Shown here: in pieces, positions 25,837 through 34,898 of the stretch
How the letters are laid out: each line of letters starts with the position of its first letter
Position numbering within the stretch: position 1 is the stretch's first letter
Origin: Marinilabiliales bacterium
GTDB lineage: Bacteria > Bacteroidota > Bacteroidia > Bacteroidales > SZUA-534
Assembly (NCBI GenBank): GCA_003512955.1
Contig: DOTG01000040.1
Coordinates: forward strand, 191,677-255,676
Direction: 5' to 3'
DNA: 64,000 nucleotides
Program-made: the position numbers and the translations under genes
Notes under the pieces: generated by a model
What the model was told of the DNA's origin: nothing
The model's database searches: none
What the model saw: the letters and a program-made list of their open reading frames with translations, nothing else

Positions 25837-26916
25837 TTATCCTTTAATTTGTTTTTCAAAATCCTGCATACAGGTCACCAAAGCCTTTACATCGTCAATG
25901 GTACAGGCATTGTAGGTTGATGCGCGGAACCCGCCCACGGAACGGTGCCCTTTGATGCCCACAATTTTGCGGCTTTTGGCCAGTTCCATAAATTTTTCGG
26001 TCAGGTCTTCGGTACCGTCGGCCCAAACAAACGGGATGTTCATGCGCGAACGCGAACCTTTTTCAACCGGGGCACGGAACAACGAGTTACGGTCGATTTC
26101 GGCATACAACATATCGGCACGTTCGTTGGCTAACCGGTCCATTGCTTTGATACCGCCGGAAGCTTTCACCCATTTGAGGGTTTCGTTCAAGGCAAAGATA
26201 TTCACGCATGGGGGCGTGTTGTACATGGAACCATCTTTGATGTGCACATCGTAACGGAGCATGGAAGGGATGGGGCGATCGGCCACTACTTTTTGCAGCA
26301 TATCGTCGCGCAGGATGACGAAAGTGACCCCGGCAGGTCCCAGGTTCTTTTGTGCCCCGCCATAAATCATGGCATATTTTGAAACATCCACCGGGCGGCT
26401 CATAATATCCGACGACATATCGGCAATCAAAGGCACGGGGGAATCCAAATCTTCAAATATTTCGGTACCACGGATGGTATTGTTGCTGGTAATATGCAGG
26501 TAATCCACATCGGCAGGGATTTTAAACCCTTTGGGATAATAGGTGTGGTTTTTATCTTCGGAATTGGCAATTACTTCCACTTTCCCAAATAACTTGGCCT
26601 CTTTAATGGCTTTGTTCGCCCATGTTCCGGTATCGACGTAGGCAGCTTTGGTTTTTAAAAAGTTGAATGGTATCATGGCAAATTGCAAACTGGCGCCACC
26701 GCCCAAGAACAACACATGGTAGTTGTCGGGGATGTTTAAAACTTCTTTGAATAAAGCCATGGCCTCGTTAATAATGGGTTCAAAATCTTTACTCCGGTGC
26801 GAAACTTCGAGTATGGATTGTCCGCTATTATTTAACTCCAAAATGGCTTTGGCAGTATTTTCCAAACAGGGGTCGGATAATTTGCAGGGGCCGGCGTTGA
26901 AAATGTGCTTTCTCAT
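25837..26916 (-). CDS. serC: Phosphoserine aminotransferase
   Basis: A 359-residue class V aminotransferase. It opens HIFNAGPCKLSDPCLENTAK, carries the GGGASLQFAMIPFNFL cofactor region, the PLP lysine in MIYGGAQKNLGPAGVTFVIL and the C-terminal GIKGHRSVGGFRASTYNA, all diagnostic for SerC. It converts 3-phosphohydroxypyruvate and glutamate to phosphoserine and 2-oxoglutarate in the cytoplasm. It is the first gene of a serC-serA pair. The usual third neighbour, the DUF1015 gene, is displaced to 3968-5215. Confidence 0.95.
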   Translation of the reverse strand: MRKHIFNAGPCKLSDPCLENTAKAILELNNSGQSILEVSHRSKDFEPIINEAMALFKEVLNIPDNYHVLFLGGGASLQFAMIPFNFLKTKAAYVDTGTWANKAIKEAKLFGKVEVIANSEDKNHTYYPKGFKIPADVDYLHITSNNTIRGTEIFEDLDSPVPLIADMSSDIMSRPVDVSKYAMIYGGAQKNLGPAGVTFVILRDDMLQKVVADRPIPSMLRYDVHIKDGSMYNTPPCVNIFALNETLKWVKASGGIKAMDRLANERADMLYAEIDRNSLFRAPVEKGSRSRMNIPFVWADGTEDLTEKFMELAKSRKIVGIKGHRSVGGFRASTYNACTIDDVKALVTCMQDFEKQIKG

Positions 26917-27360
26917 AATTTATTGGATTTTAATATATTATAATAATCTTAAAAGTTATTTTGTCTGATGCTAATTTAAAACAAATTCTAAGGTTAATCC
27001 CGCTTTTGCCCCTCTAATCCCTATGCTGTTACCTATTTTATAACAGATTGCACTAAATAAAATTAAACCGTATCCTTAGTTTTAACTTTCCTAATAATTA
27101 TTAAGCAAATGTATGATATTTACTTAAATCAGTAAGCGTTTTAATGATATTTACAATAAATTATTATGAACAATTGCTTAATGAGGAAAAATAATTGAAT
27201 TCTGAAAATTTAAACAGATTATAGTTATACTTTTATTAGCATAGCAAAGAAAATATGGTAGTTAACTATAAATCATTGATTGTCTGTAGCATTTCACCTA
27301 ATTCTGTTTAGCTATGAGTCAGCTTTTATTACATATTTACACCTGCTTAGTTATTTTAGA
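26917..27360. other. Gene-free AT-rich gap
   Basis: I see no coding frame, strong hairpin or repeat here. It must hold the serC promoter, but no TAnnTTTG box stands out. Confidence 0.5.
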
Positions 27361-27921
27361 CTAACATTTCATTGATTCTCTTTTTTCTTTTCTGTATTTT
27401 ATAAATCTTATCAAATGCCATTCTTCTCGATTATAAATCTTTAATGAATATGCAAATAATGGGAAGGTATATATCCCAGTAATAATGATTGTCATGTACC
27501 AAGATAAGAAACCAGATTTATACGCTAAAAATGGTATAAAAATTAGAATTAATGCTAATATGTATCCTACTAGGTAAAATATAAAAAGAAAAAGATTGAA
27601 TCCAGGTAATAGTTTCTTTTCAAATATGTCAAAAGGTAAATTTGCTAGCTCTTTTGCTTCTTCTATCACTTGCTCTTTATATTTTACATTCCACTCATCA
27701 AACAATTCAATTTTAGTTCTGTACCTTCCAATTTGTTTTTCATTGAGTTTGGTTAAAAGCTTGTAACTTATATAAAACGATATGAATTTATTATAATATT
27801 TTTTGTCGCGTAAAACATAAGGATGATATTTCAATGCAAGCTTCCTATATGATTTTTCAATCTTTCTATTTGAAGAATGTTTTTCTACATTTAATATTTT
27901 ATAATATTCATCCAGTTCCAT
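27361..27921 (-). CDS. Membrane protein with degenerate J domain
   Basis: A 186-residue protein. Residues 1-60 follow the DnaJ J-domain pattern (DEYYKILNVEKHSSNRKIEK, then YRKLALKYHP). The essential HPD is replaced by HPY, so stimulation of an Hsp70 ATPase is doubtful. Two hydrophobic stretches follow at about 112-133 (FLFIFYLVGYILALILIFI) and 142-162. The tail is basic. It stands alone in an accessory region and is AT-rich. It could instead use the J fold purely for binding. Confidence 0.7.
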   Translation of the reverse strand: MELDEYYKILNVEKHSSNRKIEKSYRKLALKYHPYVLRDKKYYNKFISFYISYKLLTKLNEKQIGRYRTKIELFDEWNVKYKEQVIEEAKELANLPFDIFEKKLLPGFNLFLFIFYLVGYILALILIFIPFLAYKSGFLSWYMTIIITGIYTFPLFAYSLKIYNREEWHLIRFIKYRKEKRESMKC

Positions 27922-28012
27922 TGATCCAATATTTTCAGTTAATTATCTCTTCGTCTTTCGTGATTGAAGTATAAAAAATGTATTAACTCGAATCTATAAT
28001 CTTATTGATCTA

Positions 28013-28319
28013 TTATTTATGAAAAGCCCTTAAATTTTTAATCCTTTCAATCGCCGCATCTTCTGTAGAAAATATTTTCGATTTTAAATTGTGACCAGCC
28101 CTTTCCTTATTAAAAAATGTATTTGCAAATCATCAAGTCCAAAAGAATAGGTAGCATTTCAGGCATCGCTCAAAGAATAATAGACATCCCTTTGGGTATT
28201 TTCTTTCAAAGTTTTTGCCATCTCATTTATTTCCTCAATCTGAATATTTCCTTTTAATTCAATCCTGATAATAAAATCAAGATGATGATAATCAATAATT
28301 AACACGATGATAGGTTGAT
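28013..28319 (-). pseudogene. Decayed small gene, at least one stop and one frameshift
   Basis: The minus strand reads HHLDFIIRIELKGNIQIEEI, then NEMAKTLKENTQRDVYYSLS, a TGA, and NATYSFGLDDLQIHFLIRKG. A frame change is needed to continue with HNLKSKIFSTEDAAIERIKN and LRAFHK-stop. The ending looks like a natural C-terminus. The family is uncertain; the strand-helix pattern could be STAS-like. It fills most of the gap between the J-like gene and the lipase. Confidence 0.5.
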
Positions 28320-28329
28320 TAAATAAATA

Positions 28330-29538
28330 CTATAATTCTACAGGGGAATTTTTAAAGATTTGAAACCACTCTACGGCAATTGCAATAGCAGGAATGGCCG
28401 CGGTATTGTGATCGTTCAGGGGAATGGGTTGGTAAGTCACATTTTCAGAACCTGCCAGAACAAATTGTGAATAAATAGTATCGGAAAGCTCCCGAGGAAT
28501 GTAAGTGTCCATTTCGCCATGGAGCAATAGCAAAGGGGTTTCGTTATGCCAGGCTTCAACCCGGTTTTGGGCAAAGGCTTCTTTCAATTCATCATAAGCT
28601 GAAAGTTCCGGGTAATCGAACACATCTTCGGTAAACAAATCACGGGTAACAGTAGTCAGGCCCGCATCAATGGTTGTTCCTGAGTTGATGCCATCGAACA
28701 AACCTTTTACCCTGGAAGCATAGGGTTCGTTAAAATAGATAGAAAGCTGGTCCGAAATAGTGCCGTCTTCGATATACGACAACAGGACATAAGCCAGATA
28801 GAAAGGTTTTGGATAGGTTTCCTGCTGTAATACATAGTTCATTAACTGCTCGGGATTGTATGGCCCGGCGCCGCAAGCGGTCCCGATAACATCCCAACCG
28901 GTGTTGTTTTGCAATTCAAGGTATTGCATGGTTGCCAAAGTTATCCAGCCTCCTTGCGAATAACCGGCTAAAAACAAGCTGTCGTTGGTTGAAACGCCGG
29001 AAAGGGTTCCTTCGGGCAAGGCTTTGACAGATTCCAACATGGAAACAACCGCATCCACATTGCTTTCTTTATTCAGATAGGGATGGAAATAATCCGACGA
29101 GCTACCAAACCCTACCAGGTCGGGAATAACCAACACGTAACCCATACCGGCCAGCATGGAAAGTGAAAGATGGGTCAGGTACGCGTAGGAAACCGAAGGA
29201 GCCTCGTTTTTAGCCACCATTGTTCCGTGCTGAAAACTCAATACCGGGAAGCTTTTACCAGCAGCCACCGGCACACAAACCAACCCGGAAGCTGTAATGT
29301 TTTTCCCCATGTATTCCATAGGATATTGGTAGGTATAAATATCAACGCCATAAAAAATATCATCCACCATCTGTGACTGCCCCGATGAGGTTAAAAACGC
29401 TTTGATGGTTTCAACCGCCAAAGTATTTACCTTTTGATAGTTTTTTACTTCCGGATCGGAATCATCGTTCGATGAACAGCCTGCAAATACAACTAAAAAC
29501 AGCGCAAAACAGCTAAATGAAAAAAACGTTGACTTCAT
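28330..29538 (-). CDS. Secreted lipase-like alpha/beta-hydrolase lipoprotein
   Basis: A 402-residue protein with an SPII signal (FALFLVVFAGC, lipobox FAGC). The alpha/beta-hydrolase fold shows the oxyanion stretch FPVLSFQHGT, the nucleophile elbow FLAGYSQGGW (Ser), an acid-loop candidate LLLLHGEMDTYIP (Asp) and a late His in PLNDHNTAAIP. The layout resembles secretory lipases (LIP family) and large acyl-ester hydrolases. It probably acts at the outer membrane or surface on lipids or esters. It is followed upstream by a 110-bp REP-like element. Confidence 0.85.
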   Translation of the reverse strand: MKSTFFSFSCFALFLVVFAGCSSNDDSDPEVKNYQKVNTLAVETIKAFLTSSGQSQMVDDIFYGVDIYTYQYPMEYMGKNITASGLVCVPVAAGKSFPVLSFQHGTMVAKNEAPSVSYAYLTHLSLSMLAGMGYVLVIPDLVGFGSSSDYFHPYLNKESNVDAVVSMLESVKALPEGTLSGVSTNDSLFLAGYSQGGWITLATMQYLELQNNTGWDVIGTACGAGPYNPEQLMNYVLQQETYPKPFYLAYVLLSYIEDGTISDQLSIYFNEPYASRVKGLFDGINSGTTIDAGLTTVTRDLFTEDVFDYPELSAYDELKEAFAQNRVEAWHNETPLLLLHGEMDTYIPRELSDTIYSQFVLAGSENVTYQPIPLNDHNTAAIPAIAIAVEWFQIFKNSPVEL

Positions 29539-29567
29539 AGCGATAAATTAATTTGGTATAATTCCTT

Positions 29568-29677
29568 ATTTCCGCAAGTCACGGGGTGACTAATTGAACA
29601 CCAATTGTTTGCCTTCTTTGTGTCAAATTGAGTCACCCCGTGACTTTCATTGGTTTCCCAAATGACTTGCGGATTTA
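29568..29677. repeat. 110-bp REP-like element, copy 1
   Basis: TTTCCGCAAGTCACGGGGTG opens it and TGACTTGCGGATTTA closes it. Inside, CAAGTCACGGGGTGAC pairs with GTCACCCCGTGACTT over about 25 bp. It is almost identical to 40036-40145. The CAAGTCA end can also pair with the closing TGACTTG. Confidence 0.85.
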
Positions 29678-29758
29678 GGGTAACTGAATAAAAACAAAGA
29701 TACGAGAATATGTTTAGATTGAAATAAGAGGCTGTCCTATTTTGGCGTAGTCACATTC

Positions 29759-29766
29759 TAACTTTG
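29759..29766 (+). promoter_or_regulatory. -7 box for the 218-residue protein gene
   Basis: TAACTTTG lies 24 bases before the ATG at 29791. The nearest TTTG (29741) is only 14 bases upstream, so the -33 element is not convincing. Confidence 0.4.
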
Positions 29767-29790
29767 CTGTTAAATGTAAAATAGAAAAAA

Positions 29791-30447
29791 ATGACTACTG
29801 AACACTATTTAAATGCAGCTTTTATATTTCAGCTTAATGAAAATAAAACCATGGAATTTGAAATCTTAACAGATGCCCTACTGGTTTATAAAGAAAGAAG
29901 CATAATATGGTATGAACTTGGCCTTTTTTATAGGAGGAAATACATTGCTGAGAATAAAAAGAAAGCTCTACACTTATCTATTTCATGCATAAAAAAAGCA
30001 TTACAAATTGAACCTGAAAACGAGATTATTAGTCAGGAACTTTGCAAAACCACATATTATGATAATAGAAATTATAAAATACTACAAAGCGTTGAACCTG
30101 AATTTGCTGAAAACCTAATTAAAAACAAAATAAATATTACCGATAAACAGCTTGTAAACGCATTCAACAAGTTAAAAAGCTTTTACTACAAACAAGCCAT
30201 ACTTGTATCGCTGGGACAAACAAAAAATATAAAATATTTTGGGTTATTAGAATTTTGTTCATTGAATCATGAAAACCAGATATTAAGTCAATCTGCCATT
30301 AAACGATTGCCCTATTTTACCGAACAAAAAGATTTAAGCTCTATTTTTCATTCTATTATTGAAAATGGGAAGAGATATAAAAATGAACCTTTTTTCACCA
30401 TGTCGTTACAAAGAATTAATAAAGAATGGGCTAAACAAATGATATGA
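29791..30447 (+). CDS. TPR/HEAT-like helical protein
   Basis: A 218-residue soluble helical protein. Residues 1-95 look like two or three TPR-type repeats (NAAFIFQLNENKTMEFEILT, IIWYELGLFYRRKYI and the following ALHLSISCIKKALQIEPENE). The second half resembles HEAT helices (ILVSLGQTKNIKYFGLLEFC). No catalytic motif is seen. The gene is AT-rich and lies 156 bases before the nuclease gene on the same strand, so the two could form one unit. Confidence 0.65.
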   Translation: MTTEHYLNAAFIFQLNENKTMEFEILTDALLVYKERSIIWYELGLFYRRKYIAENKKKALHLSISCIKKALQIEPENEIISQELCKTTYYDNRNYKILQSVEPEFAENLIKNKINITDKQLVNAFNKLKSFYYKQAILVSLGQTKNIKYFGLLEFCSLNHENQILSQSAIKRLPYFTEQKDLSSIFHSIIENGKRYKNEPFFTMSLQRINKEWAKQMI

Positions 30448-30603
30448 GTTATTAGAATAATTATTAATAAGTGATTTATTAATTACAAAATACTTAAATT
30501 AGATACTCTTATTGTAAATACGTCATTTTATGACAGCTTTAATATATTTGATTTAAACCCAATTAGTGGGTATAGTAGTCAAAAGCAATTATAAATTTAT
30601 TTT

Positions 30604-31740
30604 ATGGAAAAACAAAAAGCAATTTTAAAAACAGTCACAGCATGGCTTGAAGCTCACAAAGAATACAAGAAAATGTACAATAAAAAAATGGCCTTTGACT
30701 TTAATTTTATTAACTTTTTTAAAGTTGGCGAAAATAAAGTATCAGAAATACTGGCTTATTTTTTAAATCCTAATGAAAAACATGGCCAAGGAAATGTTTT
30801 CTTAAAGGAATTTTTGGAGTTTCTTATCTCTATGAAAATAATTGATTTAAATAAAACAATCGAAGATTTGGATATAAATAATGTGAAAGTAATTACTGAA
30901 AAAGTAATTAATAAAGATCCACAAAGCGATAAGATAGGTCGAATAGATATTTTTCTGGAATTTAATAATTATGTGATTGCCATTGAAAATAAATTATGGG
31001 CAAAAGATCAGCCCAACCAATTAAGCGATTATTCAACCTTCCTTGCAAAAAAGAAAAAAGAGAATTTCATACTTTTTTACTTGACACCTTATAAAAAGAA
31101 ACCAAGTTCTGATAGCATTAAAAATAATGAATGGGAAGAACTGGAAAAAAAAGGAAACATTGCTCTTTTAGGTTATACCGATGAGGTTTTTAAAATTTTA
31201 GACCGTTGGATTGGAGTCTGTGAGGCCGATAATGTTGCTTATTTTCTTAAGCAATTGAAACAATATATGAGACGTCATTTTTTAGGAAACGAAACATTTT
31301 TAATATCTAAGCAAATGGAAAATTTAGTTTTACAAAATCAAGAAGAAGTTGAAGTATTAATAAAAACATACGAATCAATTAAAAATAAACTCATTCAAAT
31401 GATTGAAGATATTTCAAAATCAAAAGAGCTTAAAACAATAATAGAGAATAATAAAAACAAACTACAACTTTTTGATTTTGACGGGAAAAAAGTATGTAAG
31501 GTTATTTTGTCAAAAGGGGATAATGAAATTATTACAATTAGAGTATATCAGGAAAAAATTAATGTTCATATTAGTTACAGCCTTGGTGAAAAAAACGATG
31601 AAGATTTTAATGAAAAAGTAAGAGAATCAGCCCTAATAGAACATGAAAAACTAGAATATGGTATGACAACTCAAGATATAATTAATAAATTTAAAGTTCA
31701 GATTGAAGTAGCGAATAAATTACTTAAAGAATTAAAATAA
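30604..31740 (+). CDS. PD-(D/E)XK nuclease superfamily protein
   Basis: A 378-residue protein of the PDDEXK_4 type. The N-terminal FFKVGENKVSEILAYFLNP and the following GNVFLKEFLEFL are typical, and the catalytic core reads RIDIFLEF (Asp), VIAIENKLWAKDQPNQLSDY (ExK plus conserved Gln) and FILFYLTPYKKKP. The C-terminal 150 residues are helical and then beta-rich, perhaps target recognition. These nucleases are common in defence and mobile regions. The substrate (DNA or RNA) is unknown. Confidence 0.85.
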   Translation: MEKQKAILKTVTAWLEAHKEYKKMYNKKMAFDFNFINFFKVGENKVSEILAYFLNPNEKHGQGNVFLKEFLEFLISMKIIDLNKTIEDLDINNVKVITEKVINKDPQSDKIGRIDIFLEFNNYVIAIENKLWAKDQPNQLSDYSTFLAKKKKENFILFYLTPYKKKPSSDSIKNNEWEELEKKGNIALLGYTDEVFKILDRWIGVCEADNVAYFLKQLKQYMRRHFLGNETFLISKQMENLVLQNQEEVEVLIKTYESIKNKLIQMIEDISKSKELKTIIENNKNKLQLFDFDGKKVCKVILSKGDNEIITIRVYQEKINVHISYSLGEKNDEDFNEKVRESALIEHEKLEYGMTTQDIINKFKVQIEVANKLLKELK

Positions 31741-31844
31741 TTTACTGTGACATACATTGGCTTACCCTACAGATAGCTTTGTTGAGTATTTACTAATGGA
31801 GGTGCTGAAAATCCAAAAGAGTAAGCAAACAAAACTTATTTGTT

Positions 31845-32603
31845 ATGAAAAAACGTGTTACAATAATTATTACATTTTCTTTTATTTTTTCATTCTGTTC
31901 AAACCCAAACAAAGAAATTGAAAATAAAACATGGGAGGGGCAGATTCATAGAATGAGTGATGATAAAATTCTATCTGATATTAAGTTAAAAATTTGTAGT
32001 GACACAATGTTCCTGTTTTCGAATGCAATTTTTGGATCGGAGAATGACACTTTGCTACTTCAGAATTTTTCAAACTCCGATTCAATTTTTACTTATAAAA
32101 GTTTAAAAGGGGAGCGTTTTCAATTCAAATTCAAATATGAGAAAAATGAGGATTATGAACATGTATATTTAATAGGTAACGACTACTATATTAGTATTGT
32201 AGAAAGTTTTAATGATCTGAAAACAAAAAGTTCATTAGATTTTTATAAAAACATAAAAGTTCCCAGAAAAAGTTATATGTATCTCGATGGAGCCTACGAA
32301 GGTAAACTTGAAATGGAAAACCAGTTAACTAATATGTATTTAGCTGAAATGGGTGGCATATCGGTCAAAATGGTTTTCATTGATAATTTTAAAGTTAAAA
32401 TTTACCTTAAAAATGCTTTTGTGGATTTATTTTCCGGTTCAACAAAACCATCCTATGAAACAGTTAGTTATAATATTGTTGGCAATAAACTCTATTTAGA
32501 TAATAACAAATCTAATTCACAAGTTATTGAAGTTAAAAATATGGGCGAAATGCTCATATTAGCTACAGATGATGCAAATGTTATAATGCATAAAGTTTAT
32601 TAA
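31845..32603 (+). CDS. Beta-rich lipoprotein of unknown function
   Basis: A 252-residue protein with an SPII signal (IIITFSFIFSFC, Cys near 18). The mature part has repeated strands (KTWEGQIHRM, DIKLKICSDTMFLF, YLDGAYEGKLEMENQ), suggesting a lipocalin-like or two-part beta fold. I do not recognise the family. A WYL regulator gene starts 2 bases after its stop, so the two are probably cotranscribed. Confidence 0.65.
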   Translation: MKKRVTIIITFSFIFSFCSNPNKEIENKTWEGQIHRMSDDKILSDIKLKICSDTMFLFSNAIFGSENDTLLLQNFSNSDSIFTYKSLKGERFQFKFKYEKNEDYEHVYLIGNDYYISIVESFNDLKTKSSLDFYKNIKVPRKSYMYLDGAYEGKLEMENQLTNMYLAEMGGISVKMVFIDNFKVKIYLKNAFVDLFSGSTKPSYETVSYNIVGNKLYLDNNKSNSQVIEVKNMGEMLILATDDANVIMHKVY

Positions 32604-32605
32604 AT

Positions 32606-33502
32606 ATGTCAAAAAGGGAATCAATTTACAGGTACAGCTTAATCATAAAGAAGTTAAGGAAACATCCTGCAACCTTTATTGAAATCTCAAATTTTCTTGC
32701 TTTTGAATCCGAACTGCAAGAATATAACTTCAATGTATCAAAGCGAACTTTTCAACGTGATCTTGAAGACATACGTTCTATTTATAATATTGATATTCAG
32801 TACGATTTTTCCAGAAGGGTATATTTCATTGATTTTGAACAGCAACCTGAAATCAATAAACGAATTATGGAGGCCTATGACATTTTTAATGCGCTAAATA
32901 TGGCCGATAGGCTTTCAAGTTACATCCATTTTGAGAAACGGAAACCACAAGGTACTGAAAGCCTTTATGGATTGCTTCATGCCATTCAAAATCACGTTCA
33001 AATATCCTTTTCTTATCAAAAGTATTGGGAAGATAAATTGACTTTACGAATAGTTGAACCCTATGCACTCAAAGAATTTAAAAATCGATGGTATATTCTT
33101 GCAAATGACATGAAAGATCAGCAGGTTAAAAGCTTTGCCCTTGATCGTTTGAATAATTTAGAAATTTCCCGAAAGCAATTCAAATTTCCAAATCATTTTA
33201 ATGTTCATGAATATTATAAAAATTGTTTTGGAATAATTAGTCCAAATAATTTAATACTTCAAGAAGTAATCCTTTCATTTGATTCATACCAAGGAAAATA
33301 CATCAAATCGCTTCCTCTACATGAAACCCAAGAAATTTTAAAAGATGATAACAATGAACTATTGATAAAATTAACACTTTATATAACTTATGATTTCATT
33401 ATGGAGTTACTTTCTTTCGGTGAAAATTTAAAAGTTATTTCACCTGATTGCCTTATTGTGGATTTGAAAAAAGCGTACCAGAATGCCTTAAATCGTTATT
33501 AA
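32606..33502 (+). CDS. WYL-domain transcriptional regulator
   Basis: A 298-residue protein. Residues 5-75 form a winged-helix DNA-binding part (SKRTFQRDLEDIRSIYNIDI) and residues about 130-210 a WYL domain (ISFSYQKYWEDKLTLRIVEP, then RWYILANDMKDQQVKSFALD). The C-terminal part matches the WCX extension. WYL regulators bind ligands, often nucleic-acid-derived, and frequently control defence genes. Translation is likely coupled to the lipoprotein gene upstream. Targets are not visible from the sequence. Confidence 0.88.
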   Translation: MSKRESIYRYSLIIKKLRKHPATFIEISNFLAFESELQEYNFNVSKRTFQRDLEDIRSIYNIDIQYDFSRRVYFIDFEQQPEINKRIMEAYDIFNALNMADRLSSYIHFEKRKPQGTESLYGLLHAIQNHVQISFSYQKYWEDKLTLRIVEPYALKEFKNRWYILANDMKDQQVKSFALDRLNNLEISRKQFKFPNHFNVHEYYKNCFGIISPNNLILQEVILSFDSYQGKYIKSLPLHETQEILKDDNNELLIKLTLYITYDFIMELLSFGENLKVISPDCLIVDLKKAYQNALNRY

Positions 33503-33583
33503 ATATCAATAAAAATGTAACTCATTGGTAATCATCATTTTTTTTTCAAAATACAGCAATACCTTATTAATAGATTTCAATAA

Positions 33584-33608
33584 AAAAGCCCCCGGTACTG
33601 GAGGCTTT
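33584..33608. terminator. Bidirectional terminator
   Basis: AAAGCCCCCGGTACTGGAGG followed by CTTT forms a stem between the convergent WYL regulator and gcvT genes, with A and T tracts on each side. Confidence 0.75.
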
Positions 33609-33621
33609 CGTATTTTAACAA

Positions 33622-34728
33622 TTATTTACTTTCAAAAAAAGGCGGTTTGGTAACCACTGCTTTCAGGTTTTTGTTACGTATCTGGATGTAGATTTCGGTT
33701 CCCTCTTTCCACCAACCTTTGTTCAGGTAGGCCATCCCGATTCCCAGGTTGGTCAACGGCGACATGGTTCCGGAAGTTACTTCGCCAATTTCGCTGCCCT
33801 GGGCATCAACTACTTTGTAATGCTGACGGGGAATTCCTTTATCAATCATCACAAAACCTTTTAAACGGGGCTCCACACCATCGTTTTTTTGCTTTTCCCA
33901 AACCTCACGATCTATGAAATGGTTTCCATCCACAAATTTGGTAATCCAGCCTAAACCTGCCTGAATGGCTGAGGTTTCATCGTTAATATCGTTACCGTAC
34001 AGGCAAAAACCCGATTCCAGGCGCAGGGTATCGCGGGCACCCAATCCAATAGGTTTGATACCGAATCCGGCTCCGGCTTCAAAAACGGCTTTCCATAGTT
34101 TTGCACCATCATTGTTGGCCACATAAATTTCGCAACCTCCTGAGCCGGTATATCCAGTAGTTGAAAAGATGACATCTTTAATACCGGCAAAATCACATTT
34201 CTGGAAGGTGTAATATTCCATGTCCACCACATTGGCGGTAGTAAGTTTTTGCATGGCTTTTAAAGCTAATGGCCCTTGAATGGCCAACTGGCAGATTTCG
34301 TCGGAGGCATTGTACAATTCCTTGCCAATAACCATTCCCATTGCGCGGGCATGTTTTTCGCACCAGGCCCAGTCTTTATCAATATTAGCGGCATTTACCA
34401 CCAACAAATAGGTTTCGGTATTAAAGCGGTAAACCAACAGGTCGTCCACAATACCCCCTTTTCCATTGGGGAAGCAACTGTATTGAACCTTTCCGTCGAA
34501 AAGCTCGGCCACATTGTTTGAGGTTATTTTTTGTACTAAATCGAAAGCTTTGGGGCCTTTCACCCAAAATTCACCCATGTGCGATACATCAAAAACACCT
34601 ACTTTTTCACGTACAGTTAGGTGTTCGTCCTTTATTCCAGAATATTCAATAGGCATGTTGTATCCGGCAAATGGTGCCATCCGGGCCCCCAATGCTTCAT
34701 GAAACGAAGTAAACGCGGTTCTCTTCAT
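33622..34728 (-). CDS. gcvT: Glycine cleavage system T protein (aminomethyltransferase)
   Basis: A 368-residue folate-binding enzyme of the glycine cleavage system. It opens RTAFTSFHEALGARMAPFAG, continues GVFDVSHMGEFWVKGP, carries VIFSTTGYTGSGGCEIYVAN (folate site region) and LGARDTLRLESGFCLYGND, and ends with the T-C domain GEVTSGTMSPLTNLGIGMAY. It transfers the aminomethyl carbon from lipoyl-GcvH to tetrahydrofolate. An upstream ATG at 34773 overlaps the promoter box at 34771-34778, so 34728 is chosen. The gcvH and gcvP genes are not in the window. Confidence 0.95.
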   Translation of the reverse strand: MKRTAFTSFHEALGARMAPFAGYNMPIEYSGIKDEHLTVREKVGVFDVSHMGEFWVKGPKAFDLVQKITSNNVAELFDGKVQYSCFPNGKGGIVDDLLVYRFNTETYLLVVNAANIDKDWAWCEKHARAMGMVIGKELYNASDEICQLAIQGPLALKAMQKLTTANVVDMEYYTFQKCDFAGIKDVIFSTTGYTGSGGCEIYVANNDGAKLWKAVFEAGAGFGIKPIGLGARDTLRLESGFCLYGNDINDETSAIQAGLGWITKFVDGNHFIDREVWEKQKNDGVEPRLKGFVMIDKGIPRQHYKVVDAQGSEIGEVTSGTMSPLTNLGIGMAYLNKGWWKEGTEIYIQIRNKNLKAVVTKPPFFESK

Positions 34729-34770
34729 TGGTATTTTTTTTATGTTTGTTTTGGATCTGAAAATTTTGGG

Positions 34771-34778
34771 CAAATGTA
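34771..34778 (-). promoter_or_regulatory. -7 box for gcvT
   Basis: TACATTTG on the minus strand, 43 bases upstream of the ATG at 34728, matches TAnnTTTG and rules out the longer start at 34773. Confidence 0.55.
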
Positions 34779-34898
34779 ACCATTTGCACCATGAATGATC
34801 TGTATTTTTTTCTATTAGAAAACAGATTTGAGAAATTACCGGTTATTTTTTTTGAAAAATAGCTACCTTTATTTTATAACAATTAAGCCCAGAACACT

